DNA of 64,000 nt from Cheilinus undulatus (lineage: Eukaryota > Chordata > Actinopteri > Labriformes > Labridae), in NCBI RefSeq assembly GCF_018320785.1, contig NC_054877.1, forward strand, positions 18,706,329 to 18,770,328. The letters run 5' to 3'. Positions 31,020-42,189 of the stretch are shown here, in pieces. The position numbers and the translations under genes were made by a program. The notes under the pieces were generated by a model. It saw only the letters and a program-made list of their open reading frames with translations. It had not been told where the DNA came from and searched no databases. The stretch's first letter is position 1, and every line of letters begins with the position of its first letter.

Positions 31020-31450
31020 GTCAGAGTTATCTCATCCCCCAGATCATTTTCTTCACAAATGATGTTGTTGTTGTTCACTCCTGTTTTTAGCCACGAGCTA
31101 CACAGCTGTTGCTGTTTTCTTATCGTCTCTGCTACTAGCCCTCCATGGCCCCAACATTCACTCCCTGCTCCTCTTTTCTCTCGGGCACCTCACCCTGCTT
31201 TCTCACATTGAGATCTCCCTTTTAATTTCGGTTATCTATAACGATAATTACTCGAGCCATATGTGCATTTAATTGATGCCTTGCAAATGTGTAAAGCGAG
31301 CGTGTGTATACTATGTGCATATTGCTAATAAAGTCTTATTGCCTGTTAATCTGGACTGTCAGGGAATTGCGAGCAAATCGATTAAGTGTGTCAGCCTTAT
31401 CATTACAAACAACTGTTTTAGTGAACAAATATAGATGACTTAATCCTTGC
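31020..31450. promoter_or_regulatory. Candidate conserved non-coding element
   Basis: A complex, non-repetitive block with CATATG (an E-box used by proneural bHLH proteins), CTCGAG, 'tgcatttaattgatg', 'ttgcaaatgtg' and 'caaatcgattaag'. It contrasts with the flanking simple AT-rich DNA. Developmental enhancer is inferred from composition and from neurod6 being the next gene to the right; conservation could not be tested. Confidence 0.3.
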
Positions 31451-33440
31451 TCGACATACACAGGCATGTATGACATTTCCCTAATGCACCTCATCCTGAT
31501 TGAATTTGTCATGGGGATAAAAATGTTTTAAAAAAGGATTAGATGCGTTGCTTCACCGTTACCTCACACATTAATGCAAACACAATCATATTTGCTCCAT
31601 ACAAACATAAATCCAGAAGTGTGACAAGTTCATTCATAAAATGTGTCTGATAGACGATAGATCAGAAACAAGCAACCTCTCAAGCAGCATCCCTGCCTTT
31701 ATCTTGCAGCTGCAGTGCTGCATTTGTCCACTAGAGGGAACTTTGGCATTTACATAATGTTTGTGTAATTATTTTAAAGCTGAGCCTGTTAATAATTTCA
31801 ATTTTATTTATGTTCTAATCACAAAAGTGAAGACTAAACTGATTGATTAGTCTGTTATATATGTAAAATTGTTTTTTTTTTTGTTTGTTTGTTTGTTTTT
31901 TGTATTTAAATAGACATCTTAGGGCTTCTGCAGTCAATGTGAAAAAAGTTCAGCCCAGAGAACAAATGCTGCTTGTCTCTGCATATCCCACACCCTCCTA
32001 TCTCTGTATTTTAGGGTCATCCTCCCCTACTTACCTGCTGTTATCAGACACAGAAACACAGTGATTAACTGCCATGGAGACTTAATTAACAAATCAAACA
32101 TCTGGATAGTCACAATGAGCCCACTGCAAAGGCAAAGCTGCCTCTTACAAGACCGTCCATTTGATGTATCAAACCGTGCATCCTGATGTGTCTTGCTAAA
32201 AAATTTCCCATCTGGCTTGATTTGCGTCTTCACTTTTTTCTTACATTTAGACTTTCACAATTTATTCTTAGCTACAAGTATCTGATAGATTCTTAAGGCT
32301 AAGTTTGAGGATTGTGCAGCACTAGATGATAATTAGAGATGAGTTGAGAGAAATGACATGAGACCAAAATAAACCTCATTAAACTGCACAACACCAAAAA
32401 CATAACATAGGATTATGACCAAGGGGATTGTGGAGCTAGATTTTGAACTAAAGGCATTAAAAAAGAGAGAGAAATAGCTGTACTACCACAACACTTCACT
32501 GATTTTATCTTCACTTTAAGTGTTATATTTCTTTCTTTCAAGAGAATAACACAATGTAACACAAAAAACTGCCATGAAAATGACAAAAGTGCAAATATAT
32601 TTGCTAAAAAATAAAAAAGATAAATGAAATAAATACATTTACAAAGGAACACATACTTTTAAAACAGTGCAATATTTAAGTTATTTTATCATTTTCTTTT
32701 TTATTTAACAGTGAAGATTAACATGCTTATACATGTTTATACAAGTTGGGGGGAAATGTAGTATGGATGTGCAGATGCATCAGTTTAACACTGGTATCAG
32801 TTGACATCAGCTCCCGTTTAGCAAAGGCCAAATTATGTGGAATGATGGTGATCAGTGTTTATCTATTGTGCCATATCAATTTAGCATTGGCATCTGGTTT
32901 ATATAGCTGCTGAATTAAAAAAAAAAAGAGATTCTTCTAAGCGCAGAAAAAGAGACCTGCTGGACACTGATCTGATATCCTAGTGAAATGTGAGAGAAAA
33001 AGTTGGCACATCAGAAGTGTTACACAAAACAAAGTATTCAATAAAACATTGGTACCTGCATTGGTTAGACCACTGAGTCTCAAGTGATCTTGCCACAGGA
33101 CCCACTTCCAACTCCTTAATGAGAAATTTCAACCCACATTTTTGACAGTTGTGTTCATCTGTGTTCATCTGAAAAAGCGTTGTTTAGACCTTATATAGTA
33201 CAGACCATGCATGACAAACAAAGACTAGAGGAAATACCCCAAAGTTTCCAGAAAATATTATACAAGACTACTTAAAGTTTGTGAGACACATTCCAGATAA
33301 AATTCCAACAAAAAGTTTCCCGTGAAAATCCCTGGAATATTACTGGAAACCTCCTGGAAAAGATTGTTGAAAGGTTTTATGAAAAGTCCTGATAATTACT
33401 GTCAAAAAGGCCAAAAAAGTTTCTAGTGAGACATTATATA
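31451..33440. other. Intergenic, no gene recognised
   Basis: AT-rich sequence with T- and A-runs (31868-31905, 32913-32930). Nothing coding. 33190-33430 has repeated 'tttccaggaaa'-like words of unknown origin. Confidence 0.35.
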
Positions 33441-33469
33441 GTTATATTTCTGGTAGCTAAAATATGTAT

Positions 33470-34350
33470 AACAGCCTGTAGTTGGACCCGTCTTCTGAGG
33501 AATTCCAGGGTGTTCTTCTTTAGTGAATCACTCAAGCTTCTCCAGATCAGATGGTCTTCAGGCATGGACCTTTGTCTTCAGTTCACCCCACAGATTTTCA
33601 GTCCAGGCTTTGTCCAGGCCAGTCAGTGACGTTCACTGTGGTCTTCTGGAGCTAGTTCTTCACTGGAGCTATGTATGTTTTGGGTTGTGTTGGAAGACAA
33701 AGAGACAACCCAGTTTTGCTGCTGACTGCTTGAGGTTTTCTTTCGAAATCTTTATATTTCCTTCTTTCTTACAATTCCTTCCACCTTTATTAGATTCCTA
33801 GTTCCTAGTAAGTCTGGTGCATCCCCACAGAATTATACTTCCATTTGCTGTGTTTCACTGTGGGGACGGTGTTCTTTGGGTTACATGCCTCTCCCTTTTT
33901 TCTCCAACCATAAGCAACATCTCTATGGTCAAAGAGCTCTAGTTTGATCTCTTGTCTGAGCAAAGGACATGCATAATCCTTCTCCAAGTTGTCCTTAGCA
34001 TTCTTCAGCCTGGCTTGAAGGTGTCTCTTCTGCAGAAGTGCAGGGTTTCTAGGTCTGCAACCTCTCAGTCCATTCCTGTGCAGGGCTCTGGTGATGGTCT
34101 TCTTTGAGGCTACAATTCCTGACTTGGCTAAGTCATTCACTAGAGTTTTGGCAGTTGTTCTGAGGTCTTTAGACACATCCCTCACTAGTTTTCTTTCCAG
34201 AGTCTTTGAAACCTTTCTCTTCCTTCCTCTGGCAGGCTTGTTCTGTACTGTGGGACTTTCTGTAAATTTCTTGATGATACTTCTCACTCCAGTTCTTGAC
34301 ACTTGGAAATGCTGTGATAACGTTGCATATCCGTCTCATGCTTTGTGAGC
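33470..34350 (-). pseudogene. Tc1-like transposase fragment, second family
   Basis: On the minus strand 34302-33805 encodes a Tc1 N-terminal region: MSRTGVRSIIKKF, SGIVASKKTITRALHRNGL (paired-like DNA-binding domain) and RPRNPALLQKRHLQARL, then DHRDVAYGWRKKGEA in place of the expected W-x-D-E block. The further part to 33470 continues the transposase out of frame ('agctatgtatgttttgggt' complement). Terminal repeats were not found. It is an old, broken copy. Confidence 0.8.
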
Positions 34351-34410
34351 ATCAACAATTCTTTTTCTTAATTCTAAACTAAATCATTTTGTTTGGATGA
34401 CGCTATCTCG

Positions 34411-35550
34411 TAACCTGGCATGCCAGATGGATGTGTTTCACACATCCATCTGGAAAACCACTCATAGACAACATTTGGAAAAGGGCAGAGCCTTTGAAAA
34501 AAAAACTCGGAGGGTGATTGTATCAAGGTTCCGTCTGTCACATCTTTATGGGCCAATCAGAGCAACAAAACTCTGCGCCCTGACCAAAGGAGTAATGCAC
34601 TCCATATAGAACTGCACAACACAAAGCATGGCGACTGTAGACATGTCAGTACACGACTTTTGTCATTTTTCAAAGAAAGAAAACAACTCACTGCGTGTTC
34701 TTTGTTCTTCTTTTAATAAAGAAATGCCATCAAGTTTTGATAAATCTGGTGCTCTAGCAGCATCCACACTAATGTCTTCCGCCATAATTGCACCAGCCTA
34801 TTGGTGCTGCTTGCTTATGTCACGACTCTGCTGTGCCCGAAAGTACTGCCCCTGAACAGGTGGGGTGGGCAGAGAAACTTACAGCCTGTAGGTCTTTACT
34901 TGACAACTATCGACATTCTTGGGCTGAGTGACAGCTCTAACCCCTGCTGAAGCTTTTATAGAGTGTATTAGATAACCCTCAGTTTTAACTTGATTTTAAG
35001 GTTTTTAGCATTACAGGGTTAGAGTGGATCATTGAACAACAGTGGGTTTGTGCTGTGGCTAACTAAAAAGGTAATTTCTAAAGAGGGGGAGGGAGTATTA
35101 ATTTCCAGCCTGGTAGTTTTTGGTTTTTGTGAAATTATTTTGCTTCTGTGTGCAAAGTAAAATAATGTAAGCATCAAAAATAAAACTAGGGTGATTGGGA
35201 GAGCTGTTAAAAATTCCTTGCTCTGTTCAACAGCACTTGGGAAGTACATAAAAAGGGAAATTTGCATAAGGGGGCTGATAATTTTGTCCTCATCTGTAGG
35301 GAGAAAACAATAGTGGAGCCAATACAGACCCCTGTGGCACCAGCCAATCTCTTCTGCCAAAATTGCACCAGCCTCTTGTCACTGCTTGCTTACGTCATGA
35401 CACCACTGTGCCCAAAAGTACTGCCCCTTACTCCTGATTGGTCCTGTCACTTTCTAACCGGGCCCAAACAGTGCAGACGGGAGCTTTGCAAGATGGATTT
35501 GCCAGTGAGAAACACGGAAACGCGCGAATCCATCTGCTTTGCAAGGTTAG
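34411..35550. mobile_element. DNA transposon-like element with subterminal palindromes
   Basis: The ends TAACCTGGCATGCCAGATGGAT and, inverted, 'CTAACCTTGCAAAGCAGATG' are similar. The left end carries a perfect 14-bp hairpin (34423-34436 / 34440-34453), and the right end a matching imperfect one ('gcaagatggatt' ... 'aatccatctgctttgc', about 35486-35544). An ~80-bp segment recurs directly at 34777-34855 and 35349-35430 ('attgcaccagcct' to 'agtactgcccct'). No transposase is recognised; the superfamily is unknown. Confidence 0.55.
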
Positions 35551-36619
35551 TAAAATAGAGTGATGTTAGGAAAAGTTGTGTTAAAATTCTTGCTGTTTAA
35601 CAGCATTTGGGAAATACTTTTAAAAATGAAGTTTTCATAGGAGTACTGATAATTTAATTCGTATCAGCTATCATTTTGGGATTGCTCTCTCGATATGTGA
35701 AATCATCTATGAAACAATGAACAAGGATTAAGAAAAAAAACTTATATTGTGTAGTTTTTAGTTAAGATCTCAATTCAAAAATTAGAATTTAGCAATGGAG
35801 GTTGGAAAACAGGGCATCAATACTTGACTTCTTTTGCTATTTTGATTCAGAGCCCCCTGTAGTGGGATTTACACAGTGTTATTTAAAATATTTGCAAAAA
35901 CAAATAATGTGATATGCTAAACCACGCTATTTCAAACATTATTACGTAATTTAAGCTGTTATTATTTAAACCCCACATTTTCAATATAGTAAACAGTGTA
36001 TTAGTGAACATTTTTAATTCATGGATAGAAAATTAGATGGACAAGGCCTTATTAAAGCAAAAATAAGACATTCCCAGGACTTTATATTCCTCTTATGCTC
36101 ATATTCGATATTATGCATACTTAACTAAAGTTGTCACTGCATTCAACATAACATGAAAAATCTGAAACTATCTTTTATCCCCTAAGTTGTTTGTCTGGCC
36201 CTGGAATAATTTCATACGTAAAAGCTGTTACCTCTTTTATTATTTGTTATTTATAATTTATTTCAGTTTATTTCAGTTGAGCTGTTGAGCCACTAAGCAA
36301 TTTGTTTGATGTGTAAGTGTGCATCTCTGACATCTTAAGTGGTTAAAATTCATTCATTGAACTTGAGATGCAAATTTCCGCATAGGCAGTATGTGCTTTT
36401 TGTACATATTGCTTAATTTTTTTTCACTCTCGGTGCATTTTGTGCACAGCCTATTTCTTCAGTACTATGTGCTGCTAGTTTTACCATTTGTTTCATATTT
36501 ACAGATCTGAATTTATCCATATTTTGAGTGATATGTGTACAAGAGCAAGTCTAACCACCAAATTTCCTCCTGGAATATAAGATTTCTGATTCTGGTGTAA
36601 GTTTTAGTCCAAAGAGCTT

Positions 36620-36720
36620 TGTAGTGTGAATTAAACATTTTTGGATGTTCCCGATGAGAACTGGACCACAAGCCCTGGCGCTGACTCTTGAACGCTCTAC
36701 CCACTGAGCTAATATCCTAC
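36620..36720 (-). repeat. tRNA-derived SINE head, reverse orientation
   Basis: The minus strand reads TTAGCTCAGTGGGTAGAGCG, an excellent tRNA D-arm/A-box, then about 50 bases later GGTCCAGTTCTCATC, a decayed B-box region. With no acceptor stem pairing or canonical B-box it is a SINE relic, not a tRNA gene. Confidence 0.6.
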
Positions 36721-36839
36721 AGACCACACTTTTTGGCTTACCCTTCCTTATCCTCAGGCTGCACCAGCTGCCGTCTACCTCCGACCACACTCCACGCCCC
36801 TCATATGTTGTCCTCTACCTGCTCCGTCCCTCCTCCTCC

Positions 36840-37110
36840 TCATTTGTAGGTGTTCTGTCCCCCTCTTTGGCCGCAACTTTCCAAAAGGTGAACAGAAGTG
36901 ATTTCAATAGCATCGTGCATGACTAATGGTGGAAACATGTTAAAATCATCGCAGAAATGTCCTTGGGAAGACAAATGAATTTTCAGCAGAATAATTAACT
37001 TAATTAACAAATTTGCATGCATATTCATCAGGGCCATTGAAGTCTTTCCAGCTCAGCTTGATGAACGTTGCTGTGTAATAACCAGCTCATTTACATTCTG
37101 CCATCCACTG
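36840..37110. promoter_or_regulatory. Candidate conserved element with octamer and homeodomain sites
   Basis: 'aataattaacttaattaaca' is followed by the exact octamer ATTTGCAT (37011-37018), overlapping ATGCATATTCAT (37017-37028), a near match to the POU-dimer MORE motif. It is non-repetitive and balanced in composition. An enhancer role is inferred. Confidence 0.35.
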
Positions 37111-37343
37111 CCATTTGTGTGGATTACTGAGAAAAGGCACAGTGTGGGTGTGCATGATAGGGGTGCGTTGTATGTGCACACACTTTTCTTTTGCCTTAAC
37201 ATATCATAGAGAAAGCCTGATGAATTGATTTGACATAATGTTGTGTTGGATATATGCGCCGATATTGGACCCAGCTGCTCCTGCTTACCCACACTGTTAC
37301 AGGGGTTCATTCAAATATGCACATATTCATACACACATACCTT

Positions 37344-37371
37344 GTGTGTGTGTGGGTGTGTGTGTGTGTGA
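37344..37371 (+). repeat. (TG)n microsatellite
   Basis: About fourteen TG units with one interruption (tgggtg). Confidence 0.85.
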
Positions 37372-37469
37372 CTGATGGAGGCCTGACTTTGTGTGTGCGT
37401 GTGCCCCACACCCATATCTCCTTGCATCCTCCTCCCCCTTCACCCTCCTTCTCTCTGGTGGGCAGTTCT

Positions 37470-37860
37470 TGGCACCGATCCTGAGTCGTAAACCCTCCTG
37501 GGTTGCCAGACTGCGCGTTGTTAAAAACGTGAGGCCCACCGATCCCCCTCCCCGTCTCTGCAGGGCAATCTTTAAAGGCAGCAAGGTGTGACGGCACAGA
37601 CTGGCAGCTTGGCAGCCATGCCCGAGGATACCAACGCTCCGTCAGCCGTGAACGGGCACCATCACATGGGCTCGCCTAACTAATACGCTCGCCGTACATG
37701 TGCCTCCATCGTGCCTCATCTGTGCCAGTCAGAGACAAAGGAATTCATTAAGAAATTTCACATGGCTTCGTTTTGTGATTTTGCTGGGATATAGTTAATT
37801 GGGAATTTCACACAAGCTAAGGTAACTGAGGGAGAGATTATCCAAACCAGATCGGAAAAG
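37470..37860. promoter_or_regulatory. GC-richer candidate conserved element
   Basis: The segment rises in GC and CpG ('gcgttgttaaaaacgtgagg', 'cgctccgtcagccgtgaacg', 'atacgctcgccgtacatg') and then passes into 'gatatagttaattgggaatt'. There is no splice-framed coding sequence. It is unlike the flanking DNA and free of repeats, so regulatory function is a guess. Confidence 0.28.
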
Positions 37861-38163
37861 TTAATTACACTCACTTGGCTGCGCGTGTCCCTGATCTGAA
37901 AACAGGAAAACTTTTTTTTTGCACATTATTTCTCTAACAATATGTTTCTCATTCTCATCATGGATGTCTTCCCTCCAGTTTAGGTGCCACAGTTAGAAAG
38001 AGACGCTTCCCAGCAGGTTACTTCCCAGCCTGTCAAAAAAACTGCAGCTCCAGTAACATTATCATTGGAACGTAAAAATGAAAGCAAAGCCAATGCTTTT
38101 TACACCTTGAACATAACCAATATGGTGCAGTGTCCTGAGATTTTCCTGGAGCAATTATCACGT

Positions 38164-38204
38164 TTATTAAAGGAAAAAAAAAAAAAAAAAAAAAACATAA
38201 AAAA
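38164..38204. repeat. Poly(A) tract
   Basis: A run of about 23 A with minor interruptions, at about 38172-38195. Confidence 0.7.
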
Positions 38205-38887
38205 GCAGCACCACCTGACATAAAAAACTTGTGATGTTTGGCATACTTTCCTTCCTTTGCCTCTGTGATACTTTCTCCTACGCTTTTTTTTCTGCAGACA
38301 TATGTTTGACACTTGAAGCTGTTATCATAGCTGGAAGTGTGAAGGAGAATTGTTGCAGTAATATGCCGCTCTTGAGTGTTGTGACAGGAAAATGCTTTTC
38401 AGATAGAGAATTGGCATTTTCAAGTCTTGTCTGACAAAACAGTGTTTGTCTTCCGCACTGATGATAACAGCGAAGCCAAGTTTGAAAATGTTTTTTCCCC
38501 AGTATTGGTTTGATAGATTCTTTTGGAGAATAAAAAAAAAGATGCAACGCGTATTGAAAGACTTATGGCATTTTTAATGACATGTTTTGCTCATAAAAAA
38601 GCTCATTTATCGTGTTGTCTGACCCTCTTTGTTTTGAAGCTTCCACTGAAGCAAGACGAATACAAAACACAAATGGACCATTAAACTGACCTTCAAACTG
38701 GGCCCTATGAAAATCAAATGGCTGTCACCGCATTGCTGGGGGAATTTACACAACTGCAGCCTGTTTCCCTCCAGTGAGTAATATGAAAAATACACATCAC
38801 ATGCTTGTTTTCATGATCCTCCTGTTTGAAGTTACATCAACTCTTATAGCTCAATGAACGCTTCGATCTTAGAACATAAAAGGAGGG

Positions 38888-38903
38888 TTTGCATGGATGC
38901 AAA
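38888..38903. promoter_or_regulatory. Palindromic POU-type site
   Basis: TTTGCATGGATGCAAA is a perfect inverted repeat of two octamer half-sites (TTTGCAT / ATGCAAA) around GG. It lies in a repeat-free block (38820-39140) of balanced composition. Confidence 0.35.
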
Positions 38904-39640
38904 CAGTCAATTCGCCCCTGCAGACTTGCTTTGTTGGCGCTCTGATGGTATTGTTGCTTTTCCATAATAGCTGCAGTGCATTACTATTCAAACTTGTCTG
39001 ATCTCCAGCTACACACATACACACAAACGTCCTTTTTTAGAGGCATGCACGGAGATAAAAACGACACCTGGATTTTTCACGAAGGAATAAGCAACGCGCC
39101 TTCAAGGTAAACTGTCAGACCACAAAATAAGAGAAAGTGTTTTTTGAAGCATTTGTGCAGAACTTGGCCAAGTCTATCAAAAATTAAAATCTTGTAACTT
39201 CTTTGTATCCCTTCTTTTTAAGTGGAGGGGGGGTAGTATTTGACGATGGTACTGTTTGATGGTGCAATTGATGAGAAAGTTCTGAAGAAAGTCCCAGAGC
39301 CTCAGAGGAATTTGATTACCTCCATCCATTATCTGCACAGTGAGCAATCGCGAGGCTCACCATCTGTCATCCGTTTCATTTGCATCGTCAACACCTGCCC
39401 TGCCTGTTTATGCCTTCACATTTTTTATATGCTGTCTTTCATGGCGGGGAAAAATGTTGACTTTTCCTTCTAAATACATTAATTCCACAAGTTCAAAGAA
39501 CATATTGAAGACAAACAACTCAGTTTATGTCTAATAGATTTTGAAACTCTCCTTTTTATGGCTGAAGATTTAGAGAAAAACAACATTTGAGGTGCTTTTA
39601 CAACTCAGTGAACAATAAAATGTTTAATTTAATGGATAAA

Positions 39641-39697
39641 ATGATGATAGATAGATAGATAGATAGATAGATAGGTAGATAGATAGATAGATAGATT
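39641..39697 (+). repeat. (GATA)n microsatellite
   Basis: About fourteen GATA units with one GGTA interruption. Confidence 0.9.
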
Positions 39698-39739
39698 CCA
39701 CACATACACACACCACATCCTCCTGTTTATTACCAACGC

Positions 39740-40145
39740 ATCGAGCTGCACACGCTCCCTCTCCCCTCCCTCAGTCCTCCCCCATCCATCCATCCCGTCT
39801 CCCATATCCCCAGGTGGTGCCGACGGCTGCGGGGCCCATTAGCGACAGAATTCCTGCCTCCAGCAGGCCATGCGTGTCCCGAGTGACACATTTTTGGACC
39901 GACACCAAGAATCCAACCCTCCACAGACAGCTCACTTTCCTCTGCAGTCACCACAGTACGCGTGTGTGCGTGCATGTGTTTGTGCGTGTGAGAGGGAGAG
40001 AGAGGGGCCTTGCGAACACAGCATGAGTCCCACAGGAAATGCTTGAAAGGCAGTATGGGACAGATTGGTGATGGCGCAGAATGGACCAGAATACTAAAAA
40101 GAAACGCAAAGATCTTCCTCATTTAAAGATCATACATCGATGAGA
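39740..40145. promoter_or_regulatory. GC-rich candidate conserved element
   Basis: The block has a CT-rich start, CpGs ('ggtgccgacggctgcggggc'), 'ccatgcgtgtcccgagtgac', a short (TG) tract, and ends with 'catacatcgatgagatgact'. Open frames on both strands (for example 39730-40122 minus) are low-complexity and have no recognisable domain. Confidence 0.28.
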
Positions 40146-41014
40146 TGACTCTCCTGCCAGGTTTGGGACATTTGTCACATTTGTCCCACTGTGCATCTGC
40201 ATGTTTTGAGATGTAAACTGCATATTTTCTGCTGTGAACAAAAATAAATGGTTGTTGTTTGGCGAGGATTTTTGCCAGCTGATGCTTGTTTACTAAACCT
40301 TGAAGAAAGAGAACAGCTTTCTTTAAATCTGACCCTGCTTCATGTACAGTATAAAGGTGTCCCTGTTGTTCCTGAAATGATTAACACGTTGCTCGATCAA
40401 GGTTCTTATTAATCATAAAGAGGAGAGATTATGAAACAATACGTTATCAGTAAGAAAGAGCACTAAGTCATTTTAGTATAGATATTATGAATGGATTCTT
40501 TTCTCCATCTTAATAGATAGTTAATTATGAACCTAATGACTCCTCACAAAGCGCTATATAATTAGTCTAGATGAGCCGAGAAAGTTCCTACTTGTTCTTA
40601 CATGTTTAATGTTGGTGATTTCTCATTTCCAAATGGGAATGTCGGAGATGGTGGTATAACATTAGTGTCAGTGGAAGCATGGAGAGAAACTGATATCTTT
40701 CCGTCTATCTATAGATCCATCTATCTATGTGGAGGTCTTTATTATAACAATTATAATCACTGAGAAGCCCATGAAATATGTATCTTTTCTTCTATCTCCA
40801 TTTAATCACAATATGTAAGTATAGAAATGATGAAATGACCCCTAATCCTTATCCAGAAACATGGCTTGATGAAAGAGTAGGGTGATTTCACTTACTGTAA
40901 TTTGGGTCATTTAAACTGGTTAGGTCCAATATGTAAGAGCCTATCGACCATACGTGTTCTTGTCTATGTTTAAAAGCAGATTAGTCTGAAAGCATCCCTA
41001 ACATGGCAGAAAAA
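40146..41014. other. Intergenic, no gene recognised
   Basis: AT-rich with no repeats of known type apart from a short ctat tract near 40703-40728. Confidence 0.35.
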
Positions 41015-42005
41015 GTAAGGACATTTTGGTTTGGTAGATTATTTCTTTGTTGTAACAATACTTCTTGGCAATAATTCTTATACCGTTGGAAAATCCTGTT
41101 TGTTTCCCTTTAAAATGATGCCACATTTGCGGGATGAGCAGCAGAGCTGAGTATGTGGGTTGCACCTATGAAAAATTGTCTCATCTTCTCTGGCAATATG
41201 AAACAGCTTATTTTGCTGTTGCTACTGACTCTTGTTTTGAGCTTCTAGTTCCCCGGGTGATGACAATCACGTGCCTGATTGTCATCACTGAAGGCAATCT
41301 CACAGCAGAGATATAGCCAGATGAGATTCTGCAATCAGTGGCAATCCCATATCTTCACAGTGTGGGACTGTACTTTATCCTCCAAGATGACAATGCTCAC
41401 CCCCACAGAGCAGGGTTTATCAGGGACTACATCCAGAATTTGAGAGTGGAGAGGATGGGGTGGCCTGCCAGCAGTCCTGACCTCAACCCCATTGAACACT
41501 TGTGGGATTAGCTTGGGTGTGCTGTTTATACTAGAGTGACCAATACAACCACACTGGCTGACTTGTGACAAATGCTGGTTGAAGAATGGGATGCCATCCC
41601 ACAGCAGTGTGACCAGGCTTGTGACCAGCATTAGGAGGAGGTGCCAGGCTGCTGTGGCTGTATATGGTTCTCCCACATGCTACTGAGGCTCCTGTTTGTT
41701 AAATGAATACATTTTTAAACTGCCAGTATGTCTTGTGTCTTCAGACTTCAATCAACTAATCTGTGAAAAAACAAACAAGAGGCAATGACAGAATAAGCTG
41801 TTTGACATTGGCAGAGAAGATCTGGCAATTTGTCATGGGCGCAGCCAATATACTCAGCTCTGCTACTCATCCCACAAATGCATGGTCCTTACAAACGTGG
41901 CACCATTTAAAAGGGAAATTAACAGGCTTTTCAGTGGTATAAGATTTACTCCCAAGAAGCATTGTTAAAACAGAGAAATAATCTACCAAACACAAAGCAC
42001 CTTAC
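41015..42005 (+). mobile_element. Tc1-like deletion derivative, copy A
   Basis: The long terminal inverted repeats (~200 bp) start GTAAGG (41015) and end CCTTAC (42000-42005), with TA at the borders. Both arms contain 'tttggtagattat' and 'ctgctcatccca' or complements. Between them only the C-terminal third of the transposase remains (41320-41690, plus strand). Copy B at 44270-45188 is the same family inverted. Confidence 0.8.
41320..41690 (+). pseudogene. Tc1-like transposase C-terminal fragment (copy A)
   Basis: The reading gives ILQSVAIPYLHS, then FILQDDNAHPHRAGF (second catalytic Asp), then SSPDLNPIEHLWD (the final Glu of DD34E). There is an in-frame TAG right after LWD and another after ADL. 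The first catalytic Asp and the DNA-binding domain are missing. Confidence 0.85.
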
Positions 42006-42157
42006 TTTTTGTGCAAAGTTTAAATGTGTCGTTTAACATATCTGCCTTTTCATCTGTTTATTTAAGTAAGTAAAAATCATGAAGTATAAACCACCATCCC
42101 TAACATGACTTACAACCTTACATTTTATTTAACTCTGTTTTCCCATGATAGTGAGAA

Positions 42158-42186
42158 CATTTTTTTTTTTTTTTTTTTTTTTTTTG
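42158..42186. repeat. Poly(T) tract
   Basis: About 26 consecutive T at 42160-42185. Confidence 0.9.
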
Positions 42187-42189
42187 TCT

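Noticed and set aside
34423-34453. Hairpin as a microRNA precursor or terminator
   Set aside because: Stem too short (14 bp) for a pre-miRNA and located exactly at a transposon end; bacterial-type terminators do not apply in this genome.
36620-36720. tRNA gene on the minus strand
   Set aside because: Good D-arm but decayed T-arm and no cloverleaf closure.
39730-40122. 130-codon minus-strand frame in GC-rich DNA
   Set aside because: Low complexity (H, S, G, R tracts) with competing frames on the other strand; no homology recognised.
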